From Dermatemys mawii (lineage: Eukaryota > Chordata > Testudines > Dermatemydidae): DNA of 64,000 bases. Of the stretch, positions 46,351 through 59,170 are shown piece after piece. Below the pieces are notes generated by a model. It ran no database searches. It saw only the letters and a list, made by a program, of their open reading frames with translations, and was not told where the DNA came from. Both the position numbers and the translations under genes were made by a program. Each line of letters begins with the position of its first letter. The stretch's first letter is position 1. The stretch is taken from the NCBI GenBank assembly GCA_007922305.1, contig ML677335.1, forward strand, positions 23,402,867 through 23,466,866, read 5' to 3'.

Positions 46351-47196
46351 GTTGGCCTTAGGATTTACAGCCCTTTTCAGACGCTGTCTTCACTGCTGCC
46401 TTCAAGGGCACCCATGTGTTCCTTTCCGTTCTTCCCTGAATTCTCACTAAGCAACACCTTTCCTGTCATTCACTCAGCTCTCCCTGCTGTTCTGGGTGAC
46501 CCCTGCCTGTCCCCACCCGAGTGACCGTACGGCTGTACCTTGGTTGCAGTTTGCCTGCCCTGACACACCTTTCTCTAAGTTCTTACAATTCACAGCTGTA
46601 GGGTCAGGCCGGTATCTTCCCGTGCATCTGTAGTACTGAATGGAGAAGGGCAGTGACCAGATACTCCCTGCCCATTTCCACAGCAAAGAGCAGTCCAGTT
46701 TTGAAGGCAGAAGCTTGGTCTTAGCAGTGGTTCTGATAGCAAAGACAGGCTCTAAAGCCAATCAAATTAGCTGTTGAAGATCTGAATTAGCATTGGGATA
46801 TGGAGTTCCCCGTTACAGCGGTGGGGTGGGGTGGGGTTGGGGGTAGGCAGGAAAGAATAATATAGTGATAAAGAATCCTTCTACTCTTGTAACTTAATTG
46901 TTCAGTTTTCCTTCCCCTCTAGGGTACTAGGAATGAAATCTTCTATATGATTTGCATAGCTCATTCAGTGTATTGCATGCTCTGTCACAGAGATTTATCC
47001 TACCTCTACCCCCACTGACTCTTCATCATACAAGTTATGTCTTCACTGCACAGTTAACTCAAATGATCAGCAGCTGGGTCTGAGTGCCTGGGTTAGCCTT
47101 GCCCATGTGCAACAGCCACATTGCAAAGTCAGTCAAGTTTTTGTGTCCTCATTGATGCCATACTCTCCTGTGTGTGTCACTAGAACTTTGGGGGCA
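46351..47196. other. unassigned DNA
   Basis: A G-rich simple tract lies at 46820-46850. Near 47036-47100 a 'gtcttcactgca' phrase resembles the MITE ends at 48548 and 49818. Confidence 0.4.
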
Positions 47197-47330
47197 TATC
47201 CCAGGGGTCTTTGTGCTGCAGTGTTGTTATCTAGCACCTAGGAGCCCTAGAGCAGGACCCCATTGTGCTAGGTGCTATACAAACATAGAACAAAAAGGTG
47301 GTCCTTGCCCCAAAAAGCTTACACTCTAGG
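47197..47330 (-). repeat. ancient SINE/LINE-tail repeat, minus copy
   Basis: 'ctagagcaggaccccattg' with 'tgctaggtgctatacaaac' and 'ccttgccccaaaaagctta' is the reverse complement of the layout at 57548-57675 (tgtaaactctttggggcagg...cagcacccagcacaatgg). It is an amniote-wide old family whose name I cannot fix. Confidence 0.6.
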
Positions 47331-48547
47331 TAAGTGTAGTGGCTCCTTGACTCTTTCCTAGTGAATTGTGGGAAACGTGTCTGTTCCTCTGGGCACATAG
47401 GAGAGGAGAACTGTGGGAAAGCATTGGAGGACTCTCAGTACTCAAGTGGTTCTTACTCCAGAGTGGGTGGTTTACTAGCCCAAGTGAAAGCCTCACTTAA
47501 CCCATAGCCTCGGGTGCCCTTGAAGGTGGCAATGAAGACAGCATCTGATAAGAGCTTTAAATTCTAAGGCAGACATTGTCAGAAATGGCTAGTGATTCTG
47601 CGTGTCTTAGCTAGCCTTAGTTTAAAACACCATCGCACTTGGGTAAGAGGGTTTGTGTGTGAGGAGATGAGGCTAGGGGCAACACCTGAGTAAGAGCCTG
47701 AGTTAACTCAGCAATGAAGACTCAGGGCTCCTTGGTAGCCAAGGTCTTGATTGTGATCTGGTAAAAAGAACAACACTGGAACTGTAGCAGAATGGCTGAG
47801 GCTGAGCAGAAATCTTCTCAGCTGACTCCTCCCAGTGCAGATAAACACCAATGGCCTTTCCTAGTGAGCTTCACAAAAACCAATGTGATAAAAAGCAAAG
47901 GCCTTGTGAGTATTATCTAATGTTGGCAGAGAGCTTGGGCTCTGTCTCCACTTTTATGTTCTGGAACAGTGGGATCCATTCAGTGTCTGAGACGGGTTGA
48001 CAGAGGGATTACTCTGACAAGCCCCTCTCATAGACAAAAGCCTAGCGCCGTGATGTCTCCTTGGCTTGGGCAAGTGCATGGGGCCTTTGGCTCTCTGAGT
48101 CTCCAGTCTTCCAGTTTCCCAACAAGGAACTACTTATGCATTTACTTGTCATACACATAAACGTCATCTTTCTTTATGCTTTGTTCATGTTTATCTTCTG
48201 CCCTTTGATATTAAGGAGCAGGAACTTCATGAATACACTGCAACAGTGGAGTGAAGGAACAAACTCTGCATCTGTTATGGCAGCACTTTTGATGACACTG
48301 ATTGGATTGGCAATGGGGGCATTCAGCACTGTGAGGCCTTCGATATGATCTTTGAGTGCTTGTGCGCCTGGTTCATAATGCATGCATAACCTGCAGTTTT
48401 GAGTATTACATCATGCGGTTGGCCATATTTTCAACCTTCTTTGTAGCAATTGTTCTCTACTATAAAACTCAGGTCTAGTCATTAAGGAGTTATACTTTCA
48501 GTGAAACCCAGTGTTTTGGGTTGGAGGAACTATGAATACTATTACAT
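47331..48547. other. unassigned DNA
   Basis: Possible old MITE pieces with 'taactcag' words near 47450-47720. The frame at 48061-48348 has hydrophobic residues but no recognisable family. Confidence 0.4.
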
Positions 48548-48820
48548 GGGTATATCTATGCCTCAAAAATTAAGAAGAAGATGGTAACTCAGGTTAGCTA
48601 AATCAGCTTAAAATGGCAGTAAAGACACAGTCACTCTGCTCTGAACTTGGGTTAGCAGCTCAAGTTCAAAAGGCAGCCTGGGATTGAACTCGCTCGTCTA
48701 ACCCAGGTTAAAAGCAGAGTTGCAAGTGTCTTCGCAGTTACTTTAGTCTAAGTTAGCTAACCCAGGTTAGCTAACCTGAGTTAAGAACATCCCTTTCTGT
48801 GCAGTGTAGGCATAGCTGTA
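48548..48820. mobile_element. MITE rich in 'ttagctaa' palindromes
   Basis: It starts gggtatatctatgcc and ends gcagtgtaggcatagc, which pair imperfectly as TIRs. The inside repeats 'aggttagctaa' in both orientations. No coding capacity. Confidence 0.6.
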
Positions 48821-49817
48821 TTAGTTAACACTAGCTTAGGAAATGAGGCCTGCACCGACTTGGGAGAGTACTAGAAAGGAATGGATAGTACTTTCACAGA
48901 ATAGATTCCTTCAGTGCCTTTTATATGAAGGATCTAGAAACTGCTGTACAGACTCAGGAGTTCTAGACAGCGCAGAGGCTGGGTAGATAAGTCAGCCATC
49001 ATGAGTTCAGTGACAGCTCACACACAGCCGTAGAAATCTGTTTCAAATGGAGAGAGAACCCAGGTGTTGTCAACATTTTTTTATTCCCTCTGTTGTAGAA
49101 AGGTGCCACTGGGTTATAAGCTTGTCCCAGAGACAGACAGAAGGAGCCTGTTTGCTCTTCTGTACAGATAGTGCAGCTCTTTGCTGCAGCACCCCCTTCT
49201 CCTCAGAACTTCACTCTGTCATCAGCATGGATTTGCCTGGGAAAATGCATTGCCCAGACTTCCAGCCCAGAAGCTAGCCTGCTGCCCACTGAACCACACT
49301 AAAACTAACAATGTCCATGTAGCCAGCTCTAGCACCTGCCAATGCTAAATATCTCATATGTACCAGGTAGGAAGAAACCAACTAATAAGAAATATTTACA
49401 TTAAACATTAATCACTGTTCTATGTGGTGCCGTGTGGATAAGGAAAAACAGGAAGATTTAAGGTGATTGGTAGCATAGAAACCTCGAACTTGGATAATCG
49501 GAGCCTCGATTAGACAGTCTGCTTTCTTAAGGGCAGACTTGACCCCTCGAGATTTGATATCATTCTATGGAAAACGTTGTTCATTAAAGTCCTTAAGTAT
49601 TTAAACCTGCAGTTTGTGAACTCCACAGCAAAAAGGTCTTTCCCCGAGGAATGTGTTAATTCAGCTGCCTTTCTTCTGCAGGGTTTTTCTAAACTTAGTA
49701 GACACTTTGCTCCACTAAACCCATTTAGACAAATCTTTAATTATCTAGATAAACTTCGTGTCCCCAGTCCTAGTCAGATAATTGATGTTACACTGTATCT
49801 GTTGGAGAATCTCTGAG
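48821..49817. other. unassigned DNA
   Basis: 49560-49800 is AT-rich, non-repetitive and a possible conserved non-coding stretch. No gene is recognised. Confidence 0.4.
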
Positions 49818-49980
49818 GATATGTCTACACTGCAGTAAAACACTCACAGCTGGCCCGGGCTCGGGCTATGGTTGGGACTGTAAATTGCACTGTAGACATT
49901 TGAGATCCCAGAGCCTGGGCTCCAGCCTGAGTCCAAACATCTTGCAATGTTGTAGCCAAGCAGCCTGAGCCCCGTCAGCC
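49818..49980. mobile_element. MITE fragment, 'tgtctacactgca' family
   Basis: 'atatgtctacactgcag' at the left pairs with 'attgcactgtagaca' at about 49887-49901 as an internal inverted repeat. It continues with the typical 'cctgggctccagcctgag' core. The right end is missing where PLE sequence begins. Confidence 0.6.
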
Positions 49981-50070
49981 TGAGTGGAACGTACAGTTGA
50001 AAGATATAGATATGGGGGGGGGCGGTGTATCTATATATCTATCTATCTATATATACACAAATTTAAATGG

Positions 50071-50109
50071 ACATAAGCTTTCGTGGGCTAAAACCCACTT
50101 CATCAGATG
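50071..50109 (-). ncRNA. hammerhead-like motif, left arm of the palindrome
   Basis: On the minus strand the order is ctgatga, one extra a, gtggg, a loop of six, cccac, gaaa, gcttatg. The box here is the canonical CUGAUGA. The extra A before stem II and the lack of a clear stem I weaken the call. Confidence 0.4.
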
Positions 50110-50391
50110 TATAGAGTGGAACATACAGTAGGAAGATATGTGTGTGTGTGTGTGTGTGTGTGTATGTATACATATATATACACACACACAGAGACACGCA
50201 CACAGAACATCAAAAGATGGGGACTGCCATACCAACTCTGAGTCTAATTAATTAAGATGAACTATTATACCTTAATTAATTAGCCTCTTAGAGTTGGTAT
50301 GGCAACCCCCATATTTTCATGTTCTCTGTGTGTGTGTATACACACACACACACACACACACACCCCTTCCTACTGTATGTTCCACTCTATA

Positions 50392-50430
50392 CATCTGATG
50401 AAGTGGGTTTTAGCCCACGAAAGCTTATGT
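50392..50430 (+). ncRNA. hammerhead-like motif, right arm of the palindrome
   Basis: It is identical to the left-arm motif but on the plus strand: ctgatga, a, gtggg, loop, cccac, gaaa, gcttatg. A short stem III could form from the bases after gaaa. Confidence 0.4.
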
Positions 50431-50485
50431 CCATTTAAATGTGTTAGTCTCTAAGGTGCCACAACTACTCCTTGTTCTTTTTTCC

Positions 50486-51797
50486 AGGCTCAGTTTAGCA
50501 TTGCTTGGTTTCTTACCTTCTCAGCTGGCTTCTCCACTGCAGAATCTCTGAGATGAAATTCAGAGATGTCAGTCCCCCTTCCTGTCACAGACTAACACTA
50601 GATTACATGAACTGCCAGTCACCCATTATTTCATTGTCATAGAGATGCTTGTTTCTGAGGAGGCAGATTCAGGTTGGCAAATCGCCTTGCATTTAATTCT
50701 TAATGGCTAATGTCCACTGGAAAATGACAGCCATTGCTCTTGTCTGCTGTCATAGAAATCCAGCTCTGTGTGTCCCAAGCACAATATCCAGACTCCAGAA
50801 TGAGAGGACAGGTTTCCTCCTTGATGTGGCACAGAGGTTCCATTCCAGATGGGTACAGAAATCCAGGTCTCGTAGTGGCTAATGAAATCCAGTTCAGGTC
50901 CTTGCCATTCCCAGAGAAGCCGCATCAGACAAGGAAGGCTTCATAGTCTATCAGTAACTATATTTTTGTTTTTCAAATGGGGATTTTTGAGTAAAATTGT
51001 GAACTGGATTTTGATGGCATCCTGGAATGGATTTTGGATCTGCTTCTGGAACTAGCAGCGTAAACCAAGGAAGGATGACGAATGGGGGAAGTGCCTATAT
51101 GAGCCAGATGAGCAAGACTGCAATCAGCAGATAGACATGAAAGATAGTGACGGAGCAAAATCCCTTAAATTAGCAGACCTGGTGCCAAGGGAGATGGGCT
51201 AATATGGGAGAATCAATCCTTAGGTAGGAGTGAATGTACCTATAGTTCTGTTCTGATTGTCTGGACAGCCAGTGGAACTTGGACATATGCAGACTGAACC
51301 TCAACAAATCTCAGGAGGTGGTCATTAGCACTCTTGCTGGTTCGTTGTAATTATTTCCATTTGTACAGTCTTGCTGCCACTGACCCAGTCATTATGGTAG
51401 TACCTCTTCTCCTGGTCCAAAAGGCGCCAAACCAAAGGTCTTAGACTACATCTTCTGATTAGTAATTAGTGGCTCATTCACACCTTTTGGCCTCATACCA
51501 TCTCTCAGACTATCCATAGAAGGGCTCACAATAAGCAAATCTATTTTATTAGGGCATAGACTCCCGGGGACTTGACTAAGGACAGCCATACACCATAACC
51601 ACAAAAATGCTTCCTGGGACATAGATAATGTTAATAGCTGATTCCTGAATCTTCTCATGACAGGGAACTTGTGCTCTGAAAGGTAAAATGATTGTGTGTG
51701 TTCTGGGCATGGGAAGCTAGAAATTCACCAATTCCAACTCTTGTATGCAAGATACCCAACAGGACAAATCGCCAGAAGAGGCAGGAGAGTAACTAGG
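50486..51797. other. unassigned DNA
   Basis: Nothing recognised. Between about 50750 and 51060 'atccag' and 'ggatttt' words recur, with no clear family. Confidence 0.4.
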
Positions 51798-52071
51798 CTA
51801 GGGTTACACTGAAATTAGAGTTGTATAGCTAAGGGTGCTGTAGTCACCTGAGCTAGCTTTGAATAACAATAGTAGTGAAGCCATGGTAGCATGGGGGGCA
51901 GCAGGGCTGTACATCCCCACTGGGGACACTGTTATGTAATCAAGCCGCTACTCCGTAATCCATGCTGCTGCGGCTTCACTGTTCTTGTTCAAGGTAGCTA
52001 GATCAAAGCAAGTTCAGATGTGTCTACAGGTGCTGCAGCCACACCTCTGACTGCAGTGTAGATATACCCTA
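51798..52071. mobile_element. MITE with ctagggt ends
   Basis: ctagggttacactg at the left and cagtgtagatataccctag at the right form imperfect TIRs. The interior includes 'gctgcagccacacctctgac' near the right end. The right edge was later hit by the hAT-like element at 52075. Confidence 0.65.
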
Positions 52072-52074
52072 GAA

Positions 52075-52210
52075 CAGGGATAGTCAGTTATTTTTGGTCA
52101 AGGTCCAAACTTCTTGGTCAAAATAATAAGGAAATAGAAAGATTCCACGATCCATTCAAAAGCATCCAGCAGTCCAGATTTGACCCCAGTCTCCCTATTG
52201 ACTACCCCTA
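52075..52210 (+). mobile_element. 136-bp hAT-like MITE with exact TSD
   Basis: cagggatagtcagttat and attgactacccctа-type ends are inverted repeats. The exact 8-bp TSD ccctagaa lies at 52067-52074 and 52211-52218. The left TSD copy includes the last bases of the MITE at 51798-52071, so this insertion came second. Confidence 0.9.
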
Positions 52211-52218
52211 CCCTAGAA

Positions 52219-53621
52219 GCTGGTGCAAAGTCAACAATTCCAATAAGGTTGTTCAGTTGTGGTTATATTCGTACATGTGTGTCTTCCTTTCTGTGGATTC
52301 AATGGAGAGTTTTGCCAAGTACCTGTCATGATGCATTATGGGAAAACAAAGCATCTCCTTCTATTCCCCGTCATGCCAATGTACCTCCTCCCATCCTGAT
52401 TTGTAAATTACTATTAAGTGCTGATGGGAAGAACATAGAATGAACTGTCAGGGGTAAGAGCTGTAATCATGGCTCGTGTGTCAACATGAGTTTGTCATTA
52501 GACTCCTTCCTCCTCATACTGGGATGCTTACCAGTTAAGCAAGGAGGACAGATAAAGGGCGTAATTTGCTGAATGGGCAGATGCAGGGATTAATGAGGTG
52601 CAGAGTCATTTTTTGGAAAACATCAAATGGCAAAATTATTTTACCCAAACATGGAATATAAGTGCCCTGTGTTCTGTACTTCCTTTCCCACCAAGGCTGA
52701 CTGGAAGCAAAGAAACGTGCTGTCTTTGCTAATTGTTCTTCTCCCTTCACGGATGTCATAGACTAGTATCTGTGACCTCACAGTTGTTGCCATGGTGACA
52801 CATTGGAACTGATGGGTGGGGGAGGGAGGGATAGAAACCAGAGTCCTGCTGGTCCTTGCTGAATATCCGGACTGCAAGTGCTAGGCTGGGCCTGGCTGGA
52901 GGTGGATTACTTGCCTTTTTTCAGTCTGTAAAAAAGTTCTAAAGCAACATAAACATGTTAATTATTACTTAAAAGCCCAGTTAAATAGAAACGAACCCAT
53001 CCAGTGACACAGTCACTGAAGCCCCTGCCCCTCTCTGTTCCTTCGCATGGAGGCAGCACATCCTTCCTCTGCAGGATCCCTCTCTGGGGGAGAACCTATG
53101 GGCATCCTCTGCTCTCTTGCAGCACCACATGGAGATCACCCTTTGGCAGGCCTCAGTGCCAGCCCACATCAGAGGTCATTTCATGACCCCAGTTACCTGC
53201 AGCTTGGCCTTATTTAATTAAGGCTGTTCACTGTGTTCTCCTGCTGCTTCTCCTGTGCTGACAACCTTGCGGTTCAGAGTTGTGCATCCTCTGTCTTTTC
53301 TTTTTCCTGAAATACTTTGGGTGCATTGTAATGTACTTGGAAGTTAGGGGCTGAGGGCACAAGGAGAGGCTGGAATATGTAGCTTAGGCACTACACAAGC
53401 TGCTGCTCTGGAAATTGCAGCTCTCAGCACTGGCTTACAGCACACTCTGCTCTTCCAGTTGTGTGGGGGTGATGATGGGGGCAGTACAGCTATGCTAATG
53501 CCCCTCTGTTTTAAATAAAACTGTTTCTTGCCATTCCAGCCCAGGGGTTTAGCAAATCTTTGCTGGTTCACAACAGTCATGACCTGCAGTGCCTCCATCC
53601 TTCTCCTGCCTGTTTTGTAGC
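52219..53621. other. unassigned DNA
   Basis: No recognised gene or repeat. Confidence 0.4.
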
Positions 53622-53743
53622 TAGGATGACCAGATGTCCCGATTTTATAGGGACAGTCCTGATTTTCGGGTCTTTTTCTTATATAGGCTCCTATTACCCC
53701 GCACCCCGTCCTGATTTTTTGCACTTGCTTTCTGGTCACCCTA
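53622..53743. mobile_element. 122-bp palindromic MITE (taggatgacca ends)
   Basis: taggatgaccaga and tctggtcaccсta-type ends pair. The inside pairs further as 'tcccgattttatagggacag' against 'cgtcctgattttttgcac'. The flanks tttgtagc (53614-53621) and gctgtagc (53744-53751) match at 6 of 8 bases as a worn TSD. Confidence 0.8.
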
Positions 53744-56700
53744 GCTGTAGCTTTGATTTTTGAAAGTAAACCTACCACCCTTGGAAAATCCCCCAGATCA
53801 GACCTCAAGGCTTTGGCAGCGCAAGAAGGTCTCTTTTGGGAGATGCTGATACTGATGCAACGTGCAGTAACTGTGAGAGAAAGCAGCCTGGAAGCTTTAT
53901 TTCTTTCCTTTGCATGGGGATACCTGTGCCAGTAATGTAAGGTTTTCGACGCAGTTGTCAGGAGCTGGAACCTGATGTAACTGGCAACTTGCTTTCTCTT
54001 TGTTTTCAGTACAGTAGGTTCAGTCTCTGTTGCTTATAAGACATATATGTTTCCCCCTCGCCTCTTTATCTTTAGTCTGTTGCCCAGTGCTTGACTCTAT
54101 TTCAGCTGGCAGCAATTCTAGCAAAATCACACTATTACTAATCCCAGGCTCCCCGGAAGGTGCAAGGGTTCTCGTGTCACCTCTGGACTCAGACTCTGAG
54201 GCTGGTGAACATTCAACGGTGTTGAGATGGCGTGTTCAGAAGCAATGTGTATAGCAGGATAGGTGTGGATGATGATGAGGCTCTCTGACAAGTGGTACAC
54301 TCAAAGGTATTATCAGGATGAGAGGGATCTTAAAGCGACCTTTGCATCCTCCTTCCAGACTGTGCTGAATGCCGCTCAGCTGCAGTCACAGACCTGGCCC
54401 AGAGCTTAGATGTGGATCCATACTTGAGTGGAGATCAAGGGTGATTAGATCCGGAGTTCTCAGTTGAGATTATCCCTGCCAGTAAGAAACCGAGCAGCTC
54501 TAAGTGAATGCTGTATATTTCTAATAGTAAAGTGATTAAAGTTTCTGGATTCTTTATATCAGACTTTATTTCACGTTCTCTTTTCGCCTAGCAGGTAAGA
54601 TTCCTCATGAACACACAGAGAAGAGAAGGAAGGGCTCCAGCATTCCTAGAACAGTTCAGAGGTAGTGATAGAATGGTCCTTAGTTAATTTATGCACACAC
54701 ACGTACATGTCACAGGTTCCTAGAGGTTGATGTAAACTTGTATGCTGCTGCATAGTATGGTATGGACCAACAATAATTGTATAGCTAATTTGCCTCAGTG
54801 GGCTCTCCCCTAACATTACTGGCATTCCCTGCCATGGTTGTGTGGTGGTGCAGCGCTGCTCAAGCAGGTCATAGTCTTTCATCTCTCTAGCGCCCTGGAT
54901 GTCACCAAACGTCATGAAAATGAAAGATGTTCTCAGGGAAATGGAGGCTGCTGGGTAGCTTTGGTGCACAAATGGGAGCTGTTGTAGGACAAGATTTACT
55001 CTTTGTATTGATATGGGTAAGAGCCAGAGTATGTATTTCCGGCTCTCGCTCATTCTCAGGAGTGCCATCCTCCGTAATGACTGCCTGCAAAGTGGCTTGG
55101 GCCCAGCAGGCATTATGTGCTAAAAGCTTCATTACCTACATTCGCTGCAGTTTCACGTACAGTGTGTTCCATCAGATAAAGGCCTTTATTCCTGAGCGGT
55201 GTCGGGTGTGAGCAGTACCAAGCTTGAGTGACTTTTTAAAGATGAGGTGCAGGTAGCTTGCTGCTCTTGCCCATCTGGTCTTCAAAGGCCTGTGTGGGTC
55301 TTGTGATGCTAACAATGTCAACGCTAACATGTGGCAAAGCCATGCAGGTAGAACTGTGTTTTGAGCGGAGGCCAAAACCCAAGCATTTTCAGTTGTAGTT
55401 TGAATGATGGGGTGTAGCGTACACAATTGCAACCATTGCCTAAGGAATCCAAGTCCATGCGGCTACATCAGGGACCCACGTGGTCTGGATGATCTTCAGC
55501 AAATCAGCCACCTGTTTTCTTTCTTCTCCCTGTTGATTCTGTTTTGTGGACTTGAATTTGGCACTCATGGACAGGGAGGGACTGGTGGCTCTCGTTAGAG
55601 ATAAGCAGGTGCTGTGCAAACTTCTGATGCACAGCTCTGCCAAAACACCGCAATCCTCATTTATAGCCCTCCTGCTGTCCTGGGCTTGGGCCCACCCTGT
55701 GTAGAATGTCAGTCACACTGAGTTATGTTCTCCTCCCATATCTCTGAGCAGCCATTGGCCCAATCTCAGAATTACAGGGTGTGGAGATGCTGCTTACTTG
55801 GTGCTGGGCTCTGAGGGTGCCCCCCTGCTCTTAACATATCTCATTGGCATGTTCCTTTTGACTCGGTGTCTCTCTTTCCAGTGGGGATGCTAGCTGCCTT
55901 GTTAGCACTCAGTTAATTTCTCTCAGGAATCTTGGAGCACTGCCACCACGTTCCACCCCAGGGAGGTGCTCTTTGCCATTTCATCTTTTGGCAAAATCAG
56001 CTACAGCATTTTGCGGAAGTGACAGTGCATTTTGAAAAAATGATGGATTGTATGTTTGAAAAAACGGGGCGGGGGGGAGGGGAAGCAGGTTTCTGCAGTG
56101 ATGTTGTGTGGGAATACTGAGAAAGAGACTACGGGAGGAATTGTTTTTTTCTGTGAACGCCTCCCCCCCCCCAAAGTAACACAAAGTGGAAATTCCCAAT
56201 AGTGAAAATAGGAAAGAAACAGCATTAAGTCTGGCTGCTGGATCTGTGTTTTGAATATTTTTTTAAAAGACAGTGCTGCTTTGGTAGCAGGTTTTGATCT
56301 GTGCTCCAGAGCTGGGAACAGAGGACTAATCATTTGGAAAATCACCAGTTAAAACTTACTGACTCCCTGTTTCCAAAACAATAAAGGCCAGGCATGCGTG
56401 CAGGGAAAGAGTCTCTTTATAGCTCTGATTAGGAAGTAATCCAGTGGCACAAGAGGTGCCTGGAGCCAGTTCCTGTTTGTAAATGTTAATAATACATGGT
56501 GAAAGCCTAGATGCCACATATCGCCCAGCTGCTCTTAGTGCGGCTGGGAGGGAGGGAGGGAGGGAGCCAGCTGCGCCTGACTGCAAGACGTAAACCTGAA
56601 CAATTCAAGGAAACTCCCAAAGGAAACCAACAGGCTGCTGGCACAGAGTGTGAGGAGCTAACTGTGAATGGAGAGGCTTCCCACCAATGGTGAGACTAAA

Positions 56701-57547
56701 CAGCTCGCTTTAAGACTGGCTTGTGGGAATGGAAGTGGAGGGAAAGGACTTTGTTTTCAATATAGATTTCCTTTCTTTCAATATTTTTTTCGTTTTTCTC
56801 ATGCTCCCCTCCCCCCCGTCTGGCCAACAAACAATAACATCATTAACCTCAAGGAATGAGTTTTCAGCAGCAGGTGCAATTAGGGGGTCTGCTGTAATGA
56901 AGTATCTGCACTCAGAAGAGGAGAAGTCAGGAAGCCCATGAGCAGAGAGAGCAATGGGAAGTGTAACTAAAGGACACCATCACACTTGTGTTTTATATCG
57001 CCAGATAGAGTTATAGAGGAACAGAGATGCCGAGTCATTTATAACAGACACACAAGCACATATAGAATGGTGGGGTGGCAGAGTCTGACTTTGAGATGGT
57101 CCTGTTACTTGTAGCTGAAAATGCCACAAATGCATTATGCAGTTTCTCTCAAAGCAGTTCTGATAGCACCTGTATAGCACCTTGTGTACCATATAGCCCA
57201 CAGATGTGACAGAAGAGCTATTTTACAAAGGCGTTCACGAGTTTTTAGTCTGGGATTTTCAAAGGCACATAAGGGTATTAGACACCCAAATCACTTAAGA
57301 CTCGTTGAGAACAAAAGTCTTACTACTCTATACATCCTGTAAAGCCAAGAGAGGTTCCCGTCTACCAAATGTGCAGGGTTTGAAGGGGAAGGAAAAAATC
57401 AAACTAATAATTAAATACTTCTGAAAATGTCCCCAAATTGCTTTCGATACACAACCAAGGTGGATATAATATTGAGTGGAGGTGAGGTTTACGTTTGGAA
57501 AACTGTTCCCTGTGGCAGTGGGATAAAATGCGCAAAGCTGCATGGTG
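53744..57547. other. unassigned non-coding DNA
   Basis: A ggga simple repeat lies at about 56545-56566, a C run at 56162-56171 and a palindrome-type 'gggattttcaaaggcac' fragment at 57252. No gene is recognised. Confidence 0.45.
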
Positions 57548-57675
57548 ACTCTGTTACTTAGATTGTAAACTCTTTGGGGCAGGAACCATCATTTTTTGCA
57601 GCACCCAGCACAATGGAATCCTGGTCTAAGACTGGGGCTCCTAGGGGCTATTGCAATGTGAGAAATGATAATACT
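57548..57675 (+). repeat. ancient SINE/LINE-tail repeat, plus copy
   Basis: 'attgtaaactctttggggc' with 'cagcacccagcacaatgg' and 'ctggggctcctaggggct' is the plus reading of the family also seen at 47197-47330. Confidence 0.6.
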
Positions 57676-57765
57676 TGCGTATACAAAATATCCAAAAGCC
57701 GAGGATATCATTGTGCAGCTGTGTTTTCAACCCAAAAGTCAATAGTGTTCCATATAGTCTAGAGC

Positions 57766-58010
57766 AGTGGTTTTCAGACTGTGGGACGCGTTGTGGAATG
57801 TAAGGTGCTGAGTTGCAGCAGTGTTGCCCCGCTAAGGCAGGCTAGTCCCTACCTGTTCTAACACTGCAGTGCACCCGGGTAGGAGCCAGCAGGCAGATCT
57901 GGGTCCTAGGCGGCAGGGAGGGAGCACAGGGCTCTGTGTGCTACCCTCACCCTGAACACCGGCTTCGCACTCCCATTGGCCGGGAGTTTTGGGATTGGGC
58001 CCTTAGGGTG
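57766..58010 (+). mobile_element. hAT-like element, 3'-incomplete
   Basis: 'cagtggttttcagactgtg' is a hAT-type left terminus similar to 17181 and 62600. The GC-rich body (near 57880-57960) follows, but no matching right terminus is seen. Confidence 0.5.
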
Positions 58011-59170
58011 GCATAAGTGTGTTTCTCAAATACATGGGCTTTCCTCTTCAATGCACTGCAACATCAGGGTTGCCATAGGCTGCAATTAGCTGGTCACAAA
58101 TATTTATAGATATGTCTCTATATTTGTTTCTTTTTAAATGTTTTTTTAATGAAAAACTGAAGTAGGAAGAAAAACAAACTGAAAAGTTTTGGTTTTCAAA
58201 AATCATCCCCCCATTTTTGCTGTTTTTGGTTTTTTTGTTTTGTTTTTTTTTTGCCTTTCCATTTTGTGTTAGAAAAAGGGGAGAAACAGACTGGGGAGAA
58301 GACTGACAACAGAAAGCTGACAATAGAAATCTAAATATATTCAGCTTTCATTTTTAGTTTTTCTTAACAAAAAATAAACAAAAATTGCAGTTTTTTAAAA
58401 AAAGAAATTTCAAATTTCCGGCAAAAAAATTTGGCATTTTTCCAACCTGCTCTAGCTATGATGTTTCTCTTTGAGAGATTAAGGGACTTGTGCCCTTATC
58501 TTTGCTGATGTCTTATCTGCTAGCAGATTAATTTTGGGCACCAGCTCTATTTGGGCACCTATTGTTTATAGGACAATATTAAAGCTAGTTGTTTGCCAAT
58601 CTCTAGCTGTAATGTTTTCTGTAGCAGGCAAAGGAATGACCCTGGCTTGTGTATGTGTGTTTTATTTCCACATTTTAGGAGTGGCTGTATAAATCTCAAG
58701 CAATTGTGGAGTGGAGTGAAGTACATCATGCTGCATATTGCCACATGTTCTGTTTACACTACGCCAGAGAGGTGGGCTGCAGAGCAGCAGCAGGGATAAG
58801 GCTTTTGCTATGCTCATGTTATCAACATAGTTGCTAGTAGAAATGTAGAATTGCTGTGATTTATTGATAGCTTTTATTCCCCGCTGGTGCTATTTAGATG
58901 TATATTTATGCTATAATAGATAGACTGCACTGAGCTACAAGAAGATAATTCTATCAAGGAGTTCTGGTGACAGCAAAAATCACAAGAGGTAGAGAGAGGA
59001 GACTGAGAAGGTCTGAGTGTATTGGGAGGGAGAGTTTCATCACCAGTGCATACCAATTTAAAATACTACATTTCTGGAATACTCTCCATGGATAAGAAAC
59101 TATCGGAGCTGGGAGCAGGCATCAGAAGCCGTACAGGGATTTTAGGGACCAGGTCACTTATACCCTTTTC
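58011..59170. other. unassigned AT-rich DNA
   Basis: T-rich runs lie near 58137-58150 and 58226-58253. No gene recognised. Confidence 0.45.

Larger units (their letters stand above)
49982..50485. mobile_element. PLE 3' ends: partial tandem copy plus 380-bp palindrome
   Basis: Arms 50061-50135 and 50366-50440 are inverted copies with about one mismatch in 75 bases. Inward, the arms continue through (gt)n/(ca)n runs, then 'gccataccaactct'/'agagttggtatggc' and 'taattaattaa'/'ttaattaatta', to a centre near 50255-50265. The plus arm then runs on into 'gtgttagtctctaaggtgcc' to about 50485, the usual PLE end. A degraded third copy of the outer segment (gagtggaacgtacag, 49982-50055) lies in tandem before arm 1. 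This is consistent with the tandem and inverted terminal arrangements known for PLEs. Confidence 0.8.

Noticed and set aside
53344..53808. 154-codon minus frame
   Set aside because: It contains the 122-bp MITE and no known domain.
54646..55113. 155-codon minus frame
   Set aside because: No recognisable domain or start context. Competing frames overlap it.
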